DNA of 17,951 bases from Chrysochromulina tobinii (taxonomy: Eukaryota > Haptophyta > Prymnesiales > Chrysochromulinaceae). Below, one piece after another: positions 8,164-16,140 of this stretch (positions are counted from its first letter, which is position 1; every line of letters starts with the position of its first letter). A program made the translations under genes and the position numbers. Location: positions 1-17,951 of the forward strand of contig JWZX01000977.1 in assembly GCA_001275005.1 (NCBI GenBank), read 5' to 3'. The notes under the pieces were generated by a model. That model ran no database searches. It had not been told where the DNA came from and saw nothing but the letters and a program-made list of their open reading frames with translations.

Positions 8164-8791
8164 GCAAGAGTGGCGCGGCTGAGCTCGCCGGCGGCTCGGG
8201 CACGTGCGGCGCGACACCGAGCCACCAGCTCAGGCGGCGCACCATCGCGCTCGCCGTCGCCGGGTTGACTTGCGAAAGCGTCTCAGGGCCTATGAGATAC
8301 GTACAGGAGGGCGGATGCTCCTCGATCAGCCGCGCGTCGCCAAAGAGAGGCACGCATGCGGCGGCCTTGTCGGGACGCGCCGCGCTCGACGCCAGCTGGA
8401 AGCACGCACTCACGGCCAAGCCATCAACGGCGGCACGCACATAGCTCTCAAAGGCCGTGAGCTCCGCCGTCCAGATGGGATCGAAGGCCAACGTGCTCGC
8501 GCCCGCTTCCCCAGAGACCTGCAGTATGAGTTTGAGCTGCAGCGCTCCCGATCGGCTCGCTCGCACCGTCAGCTCGCGCCAAAAGCCACGTGGCATCGCC
8601 GAGTGCTCCTCGACCCACTCGGCGACCGCTGCAGCCACGCGCTTCACGTTCGGCATGCCGAGGTTGTCGGCCGCGATGGCAGCACGCGTGAGGACACCGT
8701 ACACCATGCGAGAACGGTAATGCGAGGTTGGCGAAGGCTCGAGCCGCACTGCCTCGAGTGCTTCGCGGAGGAGGAGGAGGGCGTCGCGCAT
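6437..8791 (-). CDS. TrmA-like RNA methyltransferase fold fused to a P-loop kinase-like domain
   Basis: One open frame of 784 codons from the ATG at 8791. The N-terminal ~450 residues follow the TrmA/RumA RNA m5U-methyltransferase order: EPSPTSHYRSRMVYG (fold entry), SQVNPATASAMVRRLSWWLG (RNA/SAM region), HALVLGRDVNLF, THCSNAHADLI, FALVSAGRRGLG (DPPR position), LLVYVGCCDAT (nucleophile loop, usually SCNP) and FDHFPQTA near its end. Directly after LLLLRRPRALVLP comes a Walker A, GPAGSGKTT (about residue 464), then VYDSANSSREARAGW and a late HPTFP, a pattern of AAA_33/polynucleotide-kinase or tRNA-ligase-kinase domains. The N-terminal 4Fe-4S cysteines of some relatives are absent. Four in-frame low-complexity repeats interrupt loops and the tail. 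Likely acts on RNA; the methyltransferase half looks catalytically impaired. The ATP-binding half looks intact. Confidence 0.75.
6620..6762 (-). repeat. 18-bp tandem repeat encoding hexapeptides near the C-terminus
   Basis: Read on the minus strand, about eight 18-bp units encode six-residue repeats of the type GAQDGV, GAQHGA, EAHNGA, DAQDGA, CAPDGA. They lie at about residues 680-725 of the TrmA-kinase fusion, after the last kinase motif, giving a flexible polar linker before a final ~50-residue segment rich in Leu, Trp and Pro. Confidence 0.75.
6981..7106 (-). repeat. 9-bp minisatellite inside the kinase-like domain
   Basis: On the plus strand the unit GTCGGTTAC repeats, mixed with GTCGGGTGC variants; the minus strand encodes DVT triplets with APD interruptions, about residues 566-603 of the fusion protein. 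The run falls between VVVVSFEPG and ITVRAVLSARH, so it expands a loop between predicted core strands. Every unit is a multiple of three and the frame is kept. Confidence 0.85.
7937..7997 (-). repeat. 15-bp tandem repeat in the methyltransferase-like half
   Basis: GGTTGGCTTGGTCAG recurs about three times with flanking partial copies on the plus strand. The minus strand encodes ADQANPDQANPDQSKP in the fusion protein, between the LVLGRDVNLF segment and the THCSNAHAD segment. It looks like a flexible linker that keeps the frame. Confidence 0.8.
8099..8162 (-). repeat. (GGC)n trinucleotide repeat encoding polyalanine
   Basis: About 21 GCC/GCT-type alanine codons in a row on the minus strand, seen as a GGC run on the plus strand. 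It lies after SWWLG and just before HALVLGRDVNLF in the fusion protein, where SAM-binding motif I of TrmA-type enzymes would be expected. Run length may be imprecise because such tracts are prone to assembly error. Confidence 0.85.
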
Positions 8792-8937
8792 GTGCGCTGT
8801 GAATGTTAACACGAAAAACGGGCAATAAATGAAACATTCAGTATTTTCCTTCGGCGCGCCGCCTCAAACGTGTCGCAAAAGCCTACTGATTTAAATGGGT
8901 CACAAAGTTTCGTCATAGGACATCCGCGAAACCAAGG
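8792..8937. promoter_or_regulatory. Shared spacer between divergent genes
   Basis: Only 146 bp separate the ATG of the TrmA-kinase gene (minus) from the ATG of the lectin-like/BTB gene (plus). The stretch is clearly AT-richer than both genes, with AATAAATGAAACATT at 8825-8839 and TTTAAAT at 8890-8896. Both 5' ends must lie here, so a bidirectional promoter is likely. I cannot assign a TATA box or initiator with confidence. Confidence 0.5.
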
Positions 8938-10776
8938 ATGAAACAACTCGTGGTACCCGCATCGGACCACACGTCCCATATGGCCTTTGCAGAGCCGGAC
9001 CGTGCGAAACTCGTATGGGGCGAGCTGAACGTGGACATGATCAACACTGCCCTGCCCTTCAAGGTGTCGGTCAGCGCGGTGGGCGAGGACAAACAGCCGA
9101 TCAACAACTACGAGGGCCATCTGACCATCTCCGCGGTGCAGTCCAAGGTGTGCCTCGCCGAGGGCTTCGAGAGCGGCCGGCTCGGCCTCTGGTGCGTGTC
9201 ATCGGTGGCCCGAACACGGGCGTTATCGCGCGCATATCCCGGCTGACTCTGAGCTGCTGGTGGTTCACCGCCCCGTCTCGGGTGCCCCTCCTCCCTATTC
9301 CCTCGCAGGGTGCCCAACGACCTGCCTGGCCACTACCAGCACGGCTTCGACCACCAGATCTGCGCACCGGAATCAAGGGCCTCGCTCTACCTGTGCGGCG
9401 GCAACGAGTCCAATTTCGGCATGACGCTCAAGCTGCCTTCGCCCGACGCCGGCTCGGCTGAGGAAAGCGGAGCGGCGCCGCTGCCAGAGGACGCTGTGTC
9501 GGAGGATCCGACGGCCTTTGACGGCGCCTTTCGGCCTGACGCGGTGACCTTCTACGTGCGGACTGACAACAAACACGCCGACGCCGGCCATTTCATCCTT
9601 GGCGAGTCGAACGAGGTCAATAAGCGCGTGGCGCAGTTCCAATTTACTCGGGACGGGCGCATGGGGCTGCTCGGCACTGGAGGGACGACGCATGGCGCGA
9701 CGGGGTACGAGCCTAACCGATGGTACCTGATCGAGCTGCGCTTCGACTGGGACATCAAGCAGGTCGCCTTTTACGTCGACCATCAGCTGCAGCAGCGCTC
9801 CATCCCGTTTCGGCGCGAGACCTCCTGCTTCATCGGTGCTTGCGCGCTCGGCAACCGCGACCGGTGCACCACTTGGTTCGACTCGATTAAGTTCGTGCGC
9901 GAGACGAAGCTGTGCAAGACGGAGCTGTGCGCACTCGCGGGCAGGGCCGACGCGTGGATCGGCCCTCTTGGTCACGAGAGCGCCACCGCCGGCTGCCTGC
10001 TGCGCGTCGAGGACTCTGCGGGAAACGTAGGCGAGGAGTTCGGTCCCATCTTCCCTCTCTCGAGTACGGAGGGCGCGCAGCGTGTGGCGATCAATGCGGC
10101 GGCGCTGTCCGAGTTCGTCGCGCTCCTCGACGACGCCGACTCCGCCGATGTCGTCTTTGTCGCGGAGGGCCGCCCGCTGCACGCGCATCGCTGCATCCTG
10201 ACCGCGCGCTGTGAGGCGTTTCGGCTCATGTTCAACTCACCGATGCGTGAGGGCACGGGCGGGCGCGAGGGTGATGCAGCGGGCAGCATGGGCGCGCGGG
10301 CGGGTTGTACCGAGGTGGCCATCGAGGAGGCGAGCCACGCTGCATTCCGATGCATGCTATTATACGTGTACGGAGGCGCCGTGCACGTGCCCGAGGAGCT
10401 CGCGGTAGAGCTGCTCGGCCTGGCTGACCGCTTCCTTCTCGGCGGGCTCAAGCAGTTGTGTGGCTTCACACTCGCGCGGATGGTGGCGGTGGATACGGTA
10501 GCACTCATCATCCAGGCGGCCGAGCGCTGGGACGCGCCCAAGTCGGCGCTCAAGGCGCTCTGCCTCGACTTCATCCTCTCGCATTACGAGGCATGTGTCT
10601 CGCATCCGGTCTTCGAGGAGCTGCAGAGCTCGCCGCAGCTCCTGCTCGAGATCACGCGAGCTGCGACCAAGATCGTCGTGCCCGATCGTACCCACGCACT
10701 GACTGCAGCTTCAGGCAGGCTCGTCGAGCTCGGGGCCGGGGGCAGCAGTGGGCGCAAGCGCCGCCGCGACAGCTGA
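8938..10776 (+). CDS. Concanavalin-like/BTB-POZ domain protein, two exons
   Basis: Exons 8938-9191 and 9309-10776 join to a 573-residue protein; the splice completes a Trp codon (GLW|VPND). The start is supported by an in-frame TGA at 8887 with no ATG between. Residues ~35-72 look like a beta-rich Ig-like strand set (PFKVSVSAVGEDKQP). Residues ~77-280 look like a concanavalin/LamG-type sandwich: EGFESGRLGLW, VTFYVRTDN, DAGHFILGESNEVN, RWYLIELRFDWD, VAFYVDHQLQQ, TTWFDSIKF. Residues ~350-475 are a BTB/POZ domain (ADVVFVAEGRPLHAHRCIL, FRLMFNSPMREG, FRCMLLYVYGGAV, LADRFLLGGLKQLC), then a BACK-like helical part and a basic end (GRKRRRDS), possibly a nuclear signal. BTB proteins dimerise and often serve as Cullin-3 substrate adaptors; here the sandwich domain could recognise a ligand. 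No signal peptide, so an intracellular site is likely. Confidence 0.82.
9192..9308 (+). other. GT-AG spliceosomal intron
   Basis: A 117-bp intron with donor CTCTG|GTGCGT and acceptor CCCTCGCAG|GGTG preceded by a pyrimidine-rich stretch. Without removal the first frame stops at 9244-9246. Removal joins the two frames at a shared Trp codon and links the EGFESGRLGLW strand to the rest of the sandwich domain. It is the only complete intron I can place in the window. Confidence 0.85.
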
Positions 10777-12273
10777 GCCTCAGTTGTAGAGGGGAGGCAA
10801 CCGCGAACAGGCCGTGGAACGGATGGCGCAGCCGCAGGCGAAGGGATGAGGCAAACTGACGAGGAGAAGAGGACGACCACGACGGCGCTCTCGTGCGCGC
10901 CACCGACACGATGGCATCGTGTGACGCGCACACCCCTGCTGTGGCAGATGGCAGGCTTGCGGACCACTTCTCTCTTTATTATGACAAGACCCCCGCGTCG
11001 GGTCCCGGGGTGATCACTCAAATATCAACGGTTTGGACTGTACTCGGGACCTAGTTGTATCCCTAGTTGTAAGTTCGCGTCGGCGTCGCGTTACGTACCG
11101 TAATATTTTAGTGGCCGGAACTTCGCCAAGACTTGCGGAACGTCGTGCGTAGGAACCGACGACACGAACCCGGCGCGAACACAGACCGGAGAAGAAGGGA
11201 CCGTGCAACCGCCCAACCCGAATCGCGAATGGACGCAATTGGAGGGCACGCGCGGCTACGAGTCAGATCGGCGGCGAGAGGGGGAGTGCACGACTTGACT
11301 AACCCCGCAGCTCTTGAGCCGCGGCAAACGGTGCTGACTGATGGCTTTCATCCATTGCTTTCAACAGACAACACTCGCTTTGCTGAACACCGTAAACGTA
11401 CACGCTTAGGATCGCCTGGGGCGCCCCCCTCGCCACGTGTACGCTGCCTGTTGGCATGTTTTACTCACTTAATTTATATACTTACTTACACGACCCGGCG
11501 CGGCGTTCGGCCCGCCAGGCGCCGCCCGGGCGGGGGAGCGGGGCGACGCGGTTCGCGGTTCCGTTCGGCCGGGCGTTGCGCGGGGGCCTTGTGCGCTCGG
11601 GGGGTCCATCAAGCATCAAGCATCATTGGGTCCATGCTCCATCATGGGCGCCGCGGTCTGCGGGACCGAGTATATTAGACGGAGATACGCGGACGTGCAG
11701 GAGCAAAGTGAGAAAAAGACTCATATTAGCCACTCATTAATGGAGCAGCTGTGAGTGATGATGGCAGAGGAGAGTCCAAAGAGTTCAACCACACACGCTG
11801 CGCGGGGCCGAGGTCGAGTTCAGAGTTGAGGAAACAATTGAGGAGCTCGCTTCGAGCGCTGACGTGGAGCTGTGTGAGAATTAGCAGAATTCGTGTACGC
11901 GCAATGACAGTCTTGAGTCTTCAGTGAAGGCTGTACCGGTACCAGCTGCGAGCATCATTGTTTCTTTCAATGTCTTGTTTGTTCTTCGATTATCCCCTCC
12001 AGATATCGTGCCGGTAACCGCAGCCGGTGGCGACGGGCGGCGTGCCGCGGTGCCCCTCGACCCGTCGCGACCGGACCGCGCCATTGGACCGCGCATCGGC
12101 GCGACCGCCATGGCGACCGCGGTCGAGACAACCATCCTGGTGCCGCCTCACCACGCTCGGCGTACTGCGAGTAGCAGAACGGCCGTTTGTCCGGTCGCTG
12201 ATTGTGGATTATTTTTTCCCCCAGACCACAGGGCAAGCGACACCTGAGTCAAGACTCACGTCGTATGTCACGG
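10777..12273. other. Large convergent intergenic region, no gene recognised
   Basis: About 1.5 kb between the converging ends of the BTB gene and the Prune-type gene. Open frames here are short, Arg/Ser/Pro-rich and show no family motif. Small features: CTAGTTGTA repeated at 11051 and 11063; a GC-dense block at about 11487-11600; a CATCAAG/CATCAT run near 11608-11650; a 10-bp palindrome GTACCGGTAC near 11935-11945. No tRNA-like cloverleaf or T-loop was found by eye. It could hold long 3' UTRs or a non-coding RNA, but nothing proves it. Confidence 0.5.
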
Positions 12274-13701
12274 TCACAACGACAATCCCAGCTGCAGCAC
12301 CGCCGGTAGCAGCGTCTTCCGCGTCGCGGCCGCGCGAAGGGAAGAGACCCGCAGCCGCGGCGCGCCCTCGACCGCCTCCCACCGGATCCCGAAGCCCTCT
12401 TGTTCGATGCGCTGTGCTTTGAAGAGCGGATTCGACGAGAGCGCAGACGGAAGCGAGGGTGTGCCAGCGATCGCATCGAGGAGTCCGCAGACCAGCGCTG
12501 TGATGGGCGCATCGACGGCCTCGCCGCCGACATACGCGACGAGGCCCTTGCGCCCTCCCTGCGCCTCATCCTCCTTAGTCAGAGCGAAAAGGACGCCGAC
12601 CGCCCCTCCGTTCCTCTCGCACGCATTTCGCATCGCCGCTTCGAGTCCAGCAGCGCCGTCGCTCCGCTGGAGGAGCTCGGGGACGGTTTCGCAGATCGCC
12701 GCGATGCGCACGCGCATGGCGCCGTCCCCTTCGCCGCGCACGCCCTCCTTGCAGTCCCACCGCAGCAGCTCGAGCGTCGTCAGCTCTCTCACGTCGTACC
12801 GCGCCGCAAGCAGCGTCTCGCATAGCGCGCCGATCGACGCTGCGCCGCCGACGCGCGCCGCCACAGGCAGCTCGAGGGCGCGAAGGGCTGAGATGGCTTC
12901 GAGCACGAGTTCGCGCGCCTCCGAGCCGCCCGCCCGCCCCACCGGCGGCAGCACGCACGGCACGCTCGCGCCCAGTGCGCCGAAGAGCTTCTGGCAGGCA
13001 CGCACGTCGGCTGCGACGAATTTCTGGCCGAGCAGCTTAGGATCAAGGCCGCGCGTGTCGACAGCGATGACGGCGAGCATCAGCACCAGCAGCTCAATGC
13101 TGTGCTGCCTCAGGCCTTCCGCCGGCTCGCTACAGGCGTCGTCCATCAGCTCCGTCAGCATCGAGCATGTCGATCCGGCGCTCGGATCTATGTGCCGAAG
13201 CACTGCCGATCCGACCACGACGGCTCCTAGTCCGTCGTCAAGCGGCGGCGCGAGCGCGCGCCCCGCGTCGTTATGGTGATCGACGATGGCTACGACACGT
13301 TCGCCGAAAACGGATGCCACCTCGGCCGCCTGCACGTTGTGGTCGACCAGAGCCACACCTAGCCCTGCTCCAGCTTGCCAGGCCTTTGCGGTCGCAGCGT
13401 CGGCCTCGTCGAGGTGGAGCAGGTCGGCAGGAGCATCGGCATCATCAAAAGTCAGGCCAGCATGGCGGAAAAGAAGGCATGCATCTTGACGCAGCCGGAA
13501 GTCGCAGCGTGCAAACGGTGCCACGGGCACCCACAGTGCACCTCCGCCGAAGGGCTGCCAAGCCGCCATCGCCAATGCCGAGACGAGGGAGTCGAGATCG
13601 CCGGCTTCGTTGCCGATGACCACGATTGCTCCCAAGCTGTTTGCCGGACCGGCACGATATGCAGTCAATGCTTGCGTGTGCGCGAGCCATGGCGAGAGCA
13701 T
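12274..13701 (-). CDS. Prune-type DHH-DHHA2 phosphoesterase (exopolyphosphatase family)
   Basis: The protein has 475 residues from the ATG at 13701. Family role: Prune and yeast Ppx1 hydrolyse short-chain polyphosphates and some nucleoside phosphates, using two metal ions held by Asp and His. Seen here: motif I GNEAGDLDSLVSALA (D35, D37), VDHN at about 120-122, the hallmark DHH in AIVDHHNDAG (141-143), a helix GSTCSMLTELM, and motif IV AVIAVDTRGLD with D215. The C-terminal ~140 residues carry the DHHA2-type domain (VSSLRAAATRKTLLPAVLQ at the end). All metal-binding residues expected from the family appear present, so activity is plausible. No presequence is obvious, so cytosolic action is likely. 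It is divergent from the ammonium transporter gene, with 389 bp between the two starts. Confidence 0.88.
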   Translation of the reverse strand: MLSPWLAHTQALTAYRAGPANSLGAIVVIGNEAGDLDSLVSALAMAAWQPFGGGALWVPVAPFARCDFRLRQDACLLFRHAGLTFDDADAPADLLHLDEADAATAKAWQAGAGLGVALVDHNVQAAEVASVFGERVVAIVDHHNDAGRALAPPLDDGLGAVVVGSAVLRHIDPSAGSTCSMLTELMDDACSEPAEGLRQHSIELLVLMLAVIAVDTRGLDPKLLGQKFVAADVRACQKLFGALGASVPCVLPPVGRAGGSEARELVLEAISALRALELPVAARVGGAASIGALCETLLAARYDVRELTTLELLRWDCKEGVRGEGDGAMRVRIAAICETVPELLQRSDGAAGLEAAMRNACERNGGAVGVLFALTKEDEAQGGRKGLVAYVGGEAVDAPITALVCGLLDAIAGTPSLPSALSSNPLFKAQRIEQEGFGIRWEAVEGAPRLRVSSLRAAATRKTLLPAVLQLGLSL

Positions 13702-14090
13702 GGCGTGCGGCGCGGCCCGCACGCCGATACTGCCACGAGCACATGGGGCAATTCGGTAGGATTCTTATTCATGTGAACTCATTACTGAACAGTACTTCAC
13801 ATCACGACTAAAAAAATCACTACGACCCTAATGAGCACGACGATGCCTAGTGTCGACACATGCATACACGCATTCACACAATGGTGGGTGCCGCACAGGG
13901 GCTTCAGATAGAAGGCGAGTGAAAATATTGATGGTGCTCGAAATGCGTTCTGCGTTCGGTACAAACTCGAACGTGAGCCATTATCCAGCACCTGTGCAGG
14001 CCCGACGTGATCAATTTTCAGATAAGTCCCAGGATTATATCCGCAATTTTTCTATCCACATCGAACCAAATTAGGTACAGTGGGAGACGC
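13702..14090. promoter_or_regulatory. Divergent spacer between Prune-type and ammonium transporter genes
   Basis: This 389-bp stretch must contain the upstream regions of both genes. It is AT-rich compared with the coding DNA. Notable strings: CTAAAAAAATCACTACG at 13808-13824, ATTATATCC near 14034-14042, and TGCATACACGCATTCACACA near 13861-13880. No motif can be named with certainty, and a small non-coding 5' exon of the transporter could hide here. Confidence 0.4.
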
Positions 14091-15565
14091 ATGTCACTCT
14101 TGAGATCCAGCAGGAGCGTGCTCGCACTACAGCCTGCCGTGCTGGTTGTGGACATGCCCGCAAGCCCATCTGATGCCAACGCCAACGCCCTCGGCTCGCA
14201 ATCGTTGGAAGCGTTAGGAGCGGCGTCTACAGGCGGCTCAAACCTCGATTCTGCCGACATTTGCTGGATGCTGCTGAGTTCGGCGTTAGTGTTGCTCATG
14301 GTACCAGCCCTTGGCTTCTTCTATGCGGGGCTCCTTAAAGCGAGCAGCGCCTTGTCCATCCTCACCCAGGTGCTGGTTGGGTTTGCAATTCTCAGCCTGC
14401 TCTTCTACTGCGTGGGCTTCACACTTTGCTTTGGTGAGCCGACACTTGGAGGCATCATCGCGGCTCGCCCTTGGAGTATCCCTTTTTGGGCGTCCTCGCC
14501 GCCGATCCCTGGGTGAGCGTGCCGGAAGCTCCCACTATCCCGGGCCTCCTCTATGCCACCTTCCAGTTGAATTTTGCTGCGATCACGCCGCTGCTCATCA
14601 CCGGCGCCTTCGCCGAGCGCATGCGCTTCGGCGCCTTCGTCTGGTTCATCATACTGTGGTCACTACTAGTGTACTATCCGCTCTGCCATTGGGTATGGGG
14701 CGGCGGCTGGCTGATGCAGATGGGGGTGGTCGACTTTGCAGGCGGGATCGTCATCAACTCGTCCTCGGGCATAGCTGCCCTCGTTAGCGCGGCCTACATT
14801 GGGCGGCGCGAGGATGGCGTGCCGCTGCCGCATTCGATCCCACTCACTCTCATCGGCGCGAGCCTGCTCTGGCTCGGCTGGGTGGGCTTCAACGGCGGCT
14901 CAGCTCTTACTATCGGCCCCGTTGCGGCCGCCGCCGTGCTCTCCTCCCACATCGCCGCATGCACGAGCGCATGCGTCTGGGCCACCGCATCCTACTTCTC
15001 ATCGGCTCAAGATCGCAAGATTTCTCTAGTCCCCTCGGCGAACGGGGCGATCGCTGGCTTGGCGGGCATCAGCCCGGCAGCGGGCTTCATTCCAGTCCAC
15101 TGGTCGCCGCTGGTCGGCATCGTGGTAGGGGCGGCCTCATTCGGTTGCTGCCACCTTGTGCGGGACAGGCTAGGTGTCGACGACGCCCTCGATGTGTCCT
15201 CGGTGCACGGCGTGACGGGCCTCATTGGGAGTCTCATCGTAGGCATTTTGGCTTCGCCAATTGTCAACCCCGCAGGGCCGACAGGGCTGGTCTACGGCGG
15301 AGGCTGGCGGCTCCTTGGGGTCCAGGCGCTCGGCGTGTCCGTGGCCCTCGTTCTCTCAGCCACTGCCACCTTGCTGATCATGGTCGTTTTGGACAAAACG
15401 ATTGGCATCCGAGCGCATGTGACCGAGGGGAAGTCGTTTGACGAAGGCTTACACGGTGAGAATGCGTACATCTTCACGAAGGACGAGCTGGAGCAGCAGA
15501 CCGAGAGGTCGATCAACCTCTCACGCAAAGGCAGCATGGTGAGTTTTCCTACCAGTGAAGAATGA
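14091..15565 (+). CDS. Amt-family ammonium transporter, with one frameshift
   Basis: From the ATG at 14091 the frame runs to about 14459, then homology continues one frame over from 14462 to the TGA at 15565: about 490 residues in all. Family role: trimeric membrane channel or transporter for ammonium. Seen here: hydrophobic helices throughout, PALGFFYAGL, FAAITPLLITGAFAERMRFGAF, CHWVWGGGW, VVDFAGG (helix 5), LGWVGFNGGSAL, GAIAGLAGISPAAG, RLGVDDALDVSSVHGVTG with the second pore histidine, and the tail FDEGLHGENAY. The first pore histidine, usual after DFAGG.V., is Asn (codon 14756-14758). The threonine of the plant-type regulatory tail motif (D.T.HGG) is Gly. The N-terminal ~50 residues before SADICWMLLSS are poorly conserved. 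No intron fits the frame change, so it is an indel in the genome or in the assembly. Confidence 0.85.
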
Positions 15566-16106
15566 ACGCAGGCTCCTGCATCCAATCTGATGCCCTTCTT
15601 GTGGTCAGAGACAGAGTCTGTATGCGACGTGACTGAGCGTGGCGCTGGCCGTGACGCGGGTGCGGTAGCCGGCTAGGAAGCGGCCCGGCCCTTCGTGCGG
15701 TGCCATCATTCTCGTGTCGGCTTTCGTGTCCCTCGGCCCATCTCGTGTGCTGCCTGCTGCGGAGGTGCGTGGCAGCCCGCCCTCGAAGCTCGAACGGCGT
15801 GCTTATCGTCAAATAATAAACAAGAGCAGCACCGATTCCTCAGCTAGCGTATACACACATGATACAAAATTTTGTACTACAACAAATGCACGGCGTTGTC
15901 CACTGAATCGGATAAGCCGTTGCCGCCGCGCGCCCCTCGAGGGCGCCGCACACACGAACAACCTCAGAAGACAGCATGCTTGGTTGAGGCCTGCTAGTCG
16001 AGGCCCGTGAGGGACGCCTCTCCAATCTCCGTGCCGCTTTGGAAGCGCATCTTCTTAGCATCTTCTCGTTAAGGAAGAGGAGCTTCATAGGACGCAATCA
16101 GACGGT
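15566..16106. other. Convergent intergenic region with polyA-like signal and gene-end copy
   Basis: The region holds the 3' ends of the ammonium transporter gene and the IQGAP-like gene. AATAAA at 15815-15820, 250 bp after the transporter stop, is a candidate polyadenylation signal on the plus strand. TACAAAATTTTGTA at 15863-15876 is a perfect 14-bp palindrome. A copy of the IQGAP-like coding end lies at 16042-16083. No other gene is seen. Confidence 0.5.
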
Positions 16107-16140
16107 TTAGAAGCGCATCTTCTCGTTGAGGAAGAGGAGC
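16042..16140 (-). repeat. In-frame duplicate of the 3' coding end of the IQGAP-like gene
   Basis: GCATCTTCTCGTT(A/G)AGGAAGAGGAGC occurs at 16058-16083 and 16115-16140, 25 of 26 bases equal and 57 bp apart. A shorter piece, GAAGCGCATCTTCT, also recurs at 16042 and 16110. The minus strand encodes LLFLNEKM in both copies. The outer copy lies after the stop (TAA, 16107-16109) and a second stop (TGA, 16098-16100) in the same frame, so it is normally untranslated. Confidence 0.85.

Noticed and set aside
11133-11678. Possible gene in the 10777-12273 gap
   Set aside because: Arg-rich translation with no motif or splice support, in a low-complexity GC region.
12407-13279. Plus-strand open frame (290 codons) opposite the Prune-type gene
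   Set aside because: Ser/Ala/Thr-rich with no motif; DHH-family motifs are on the minus strand.
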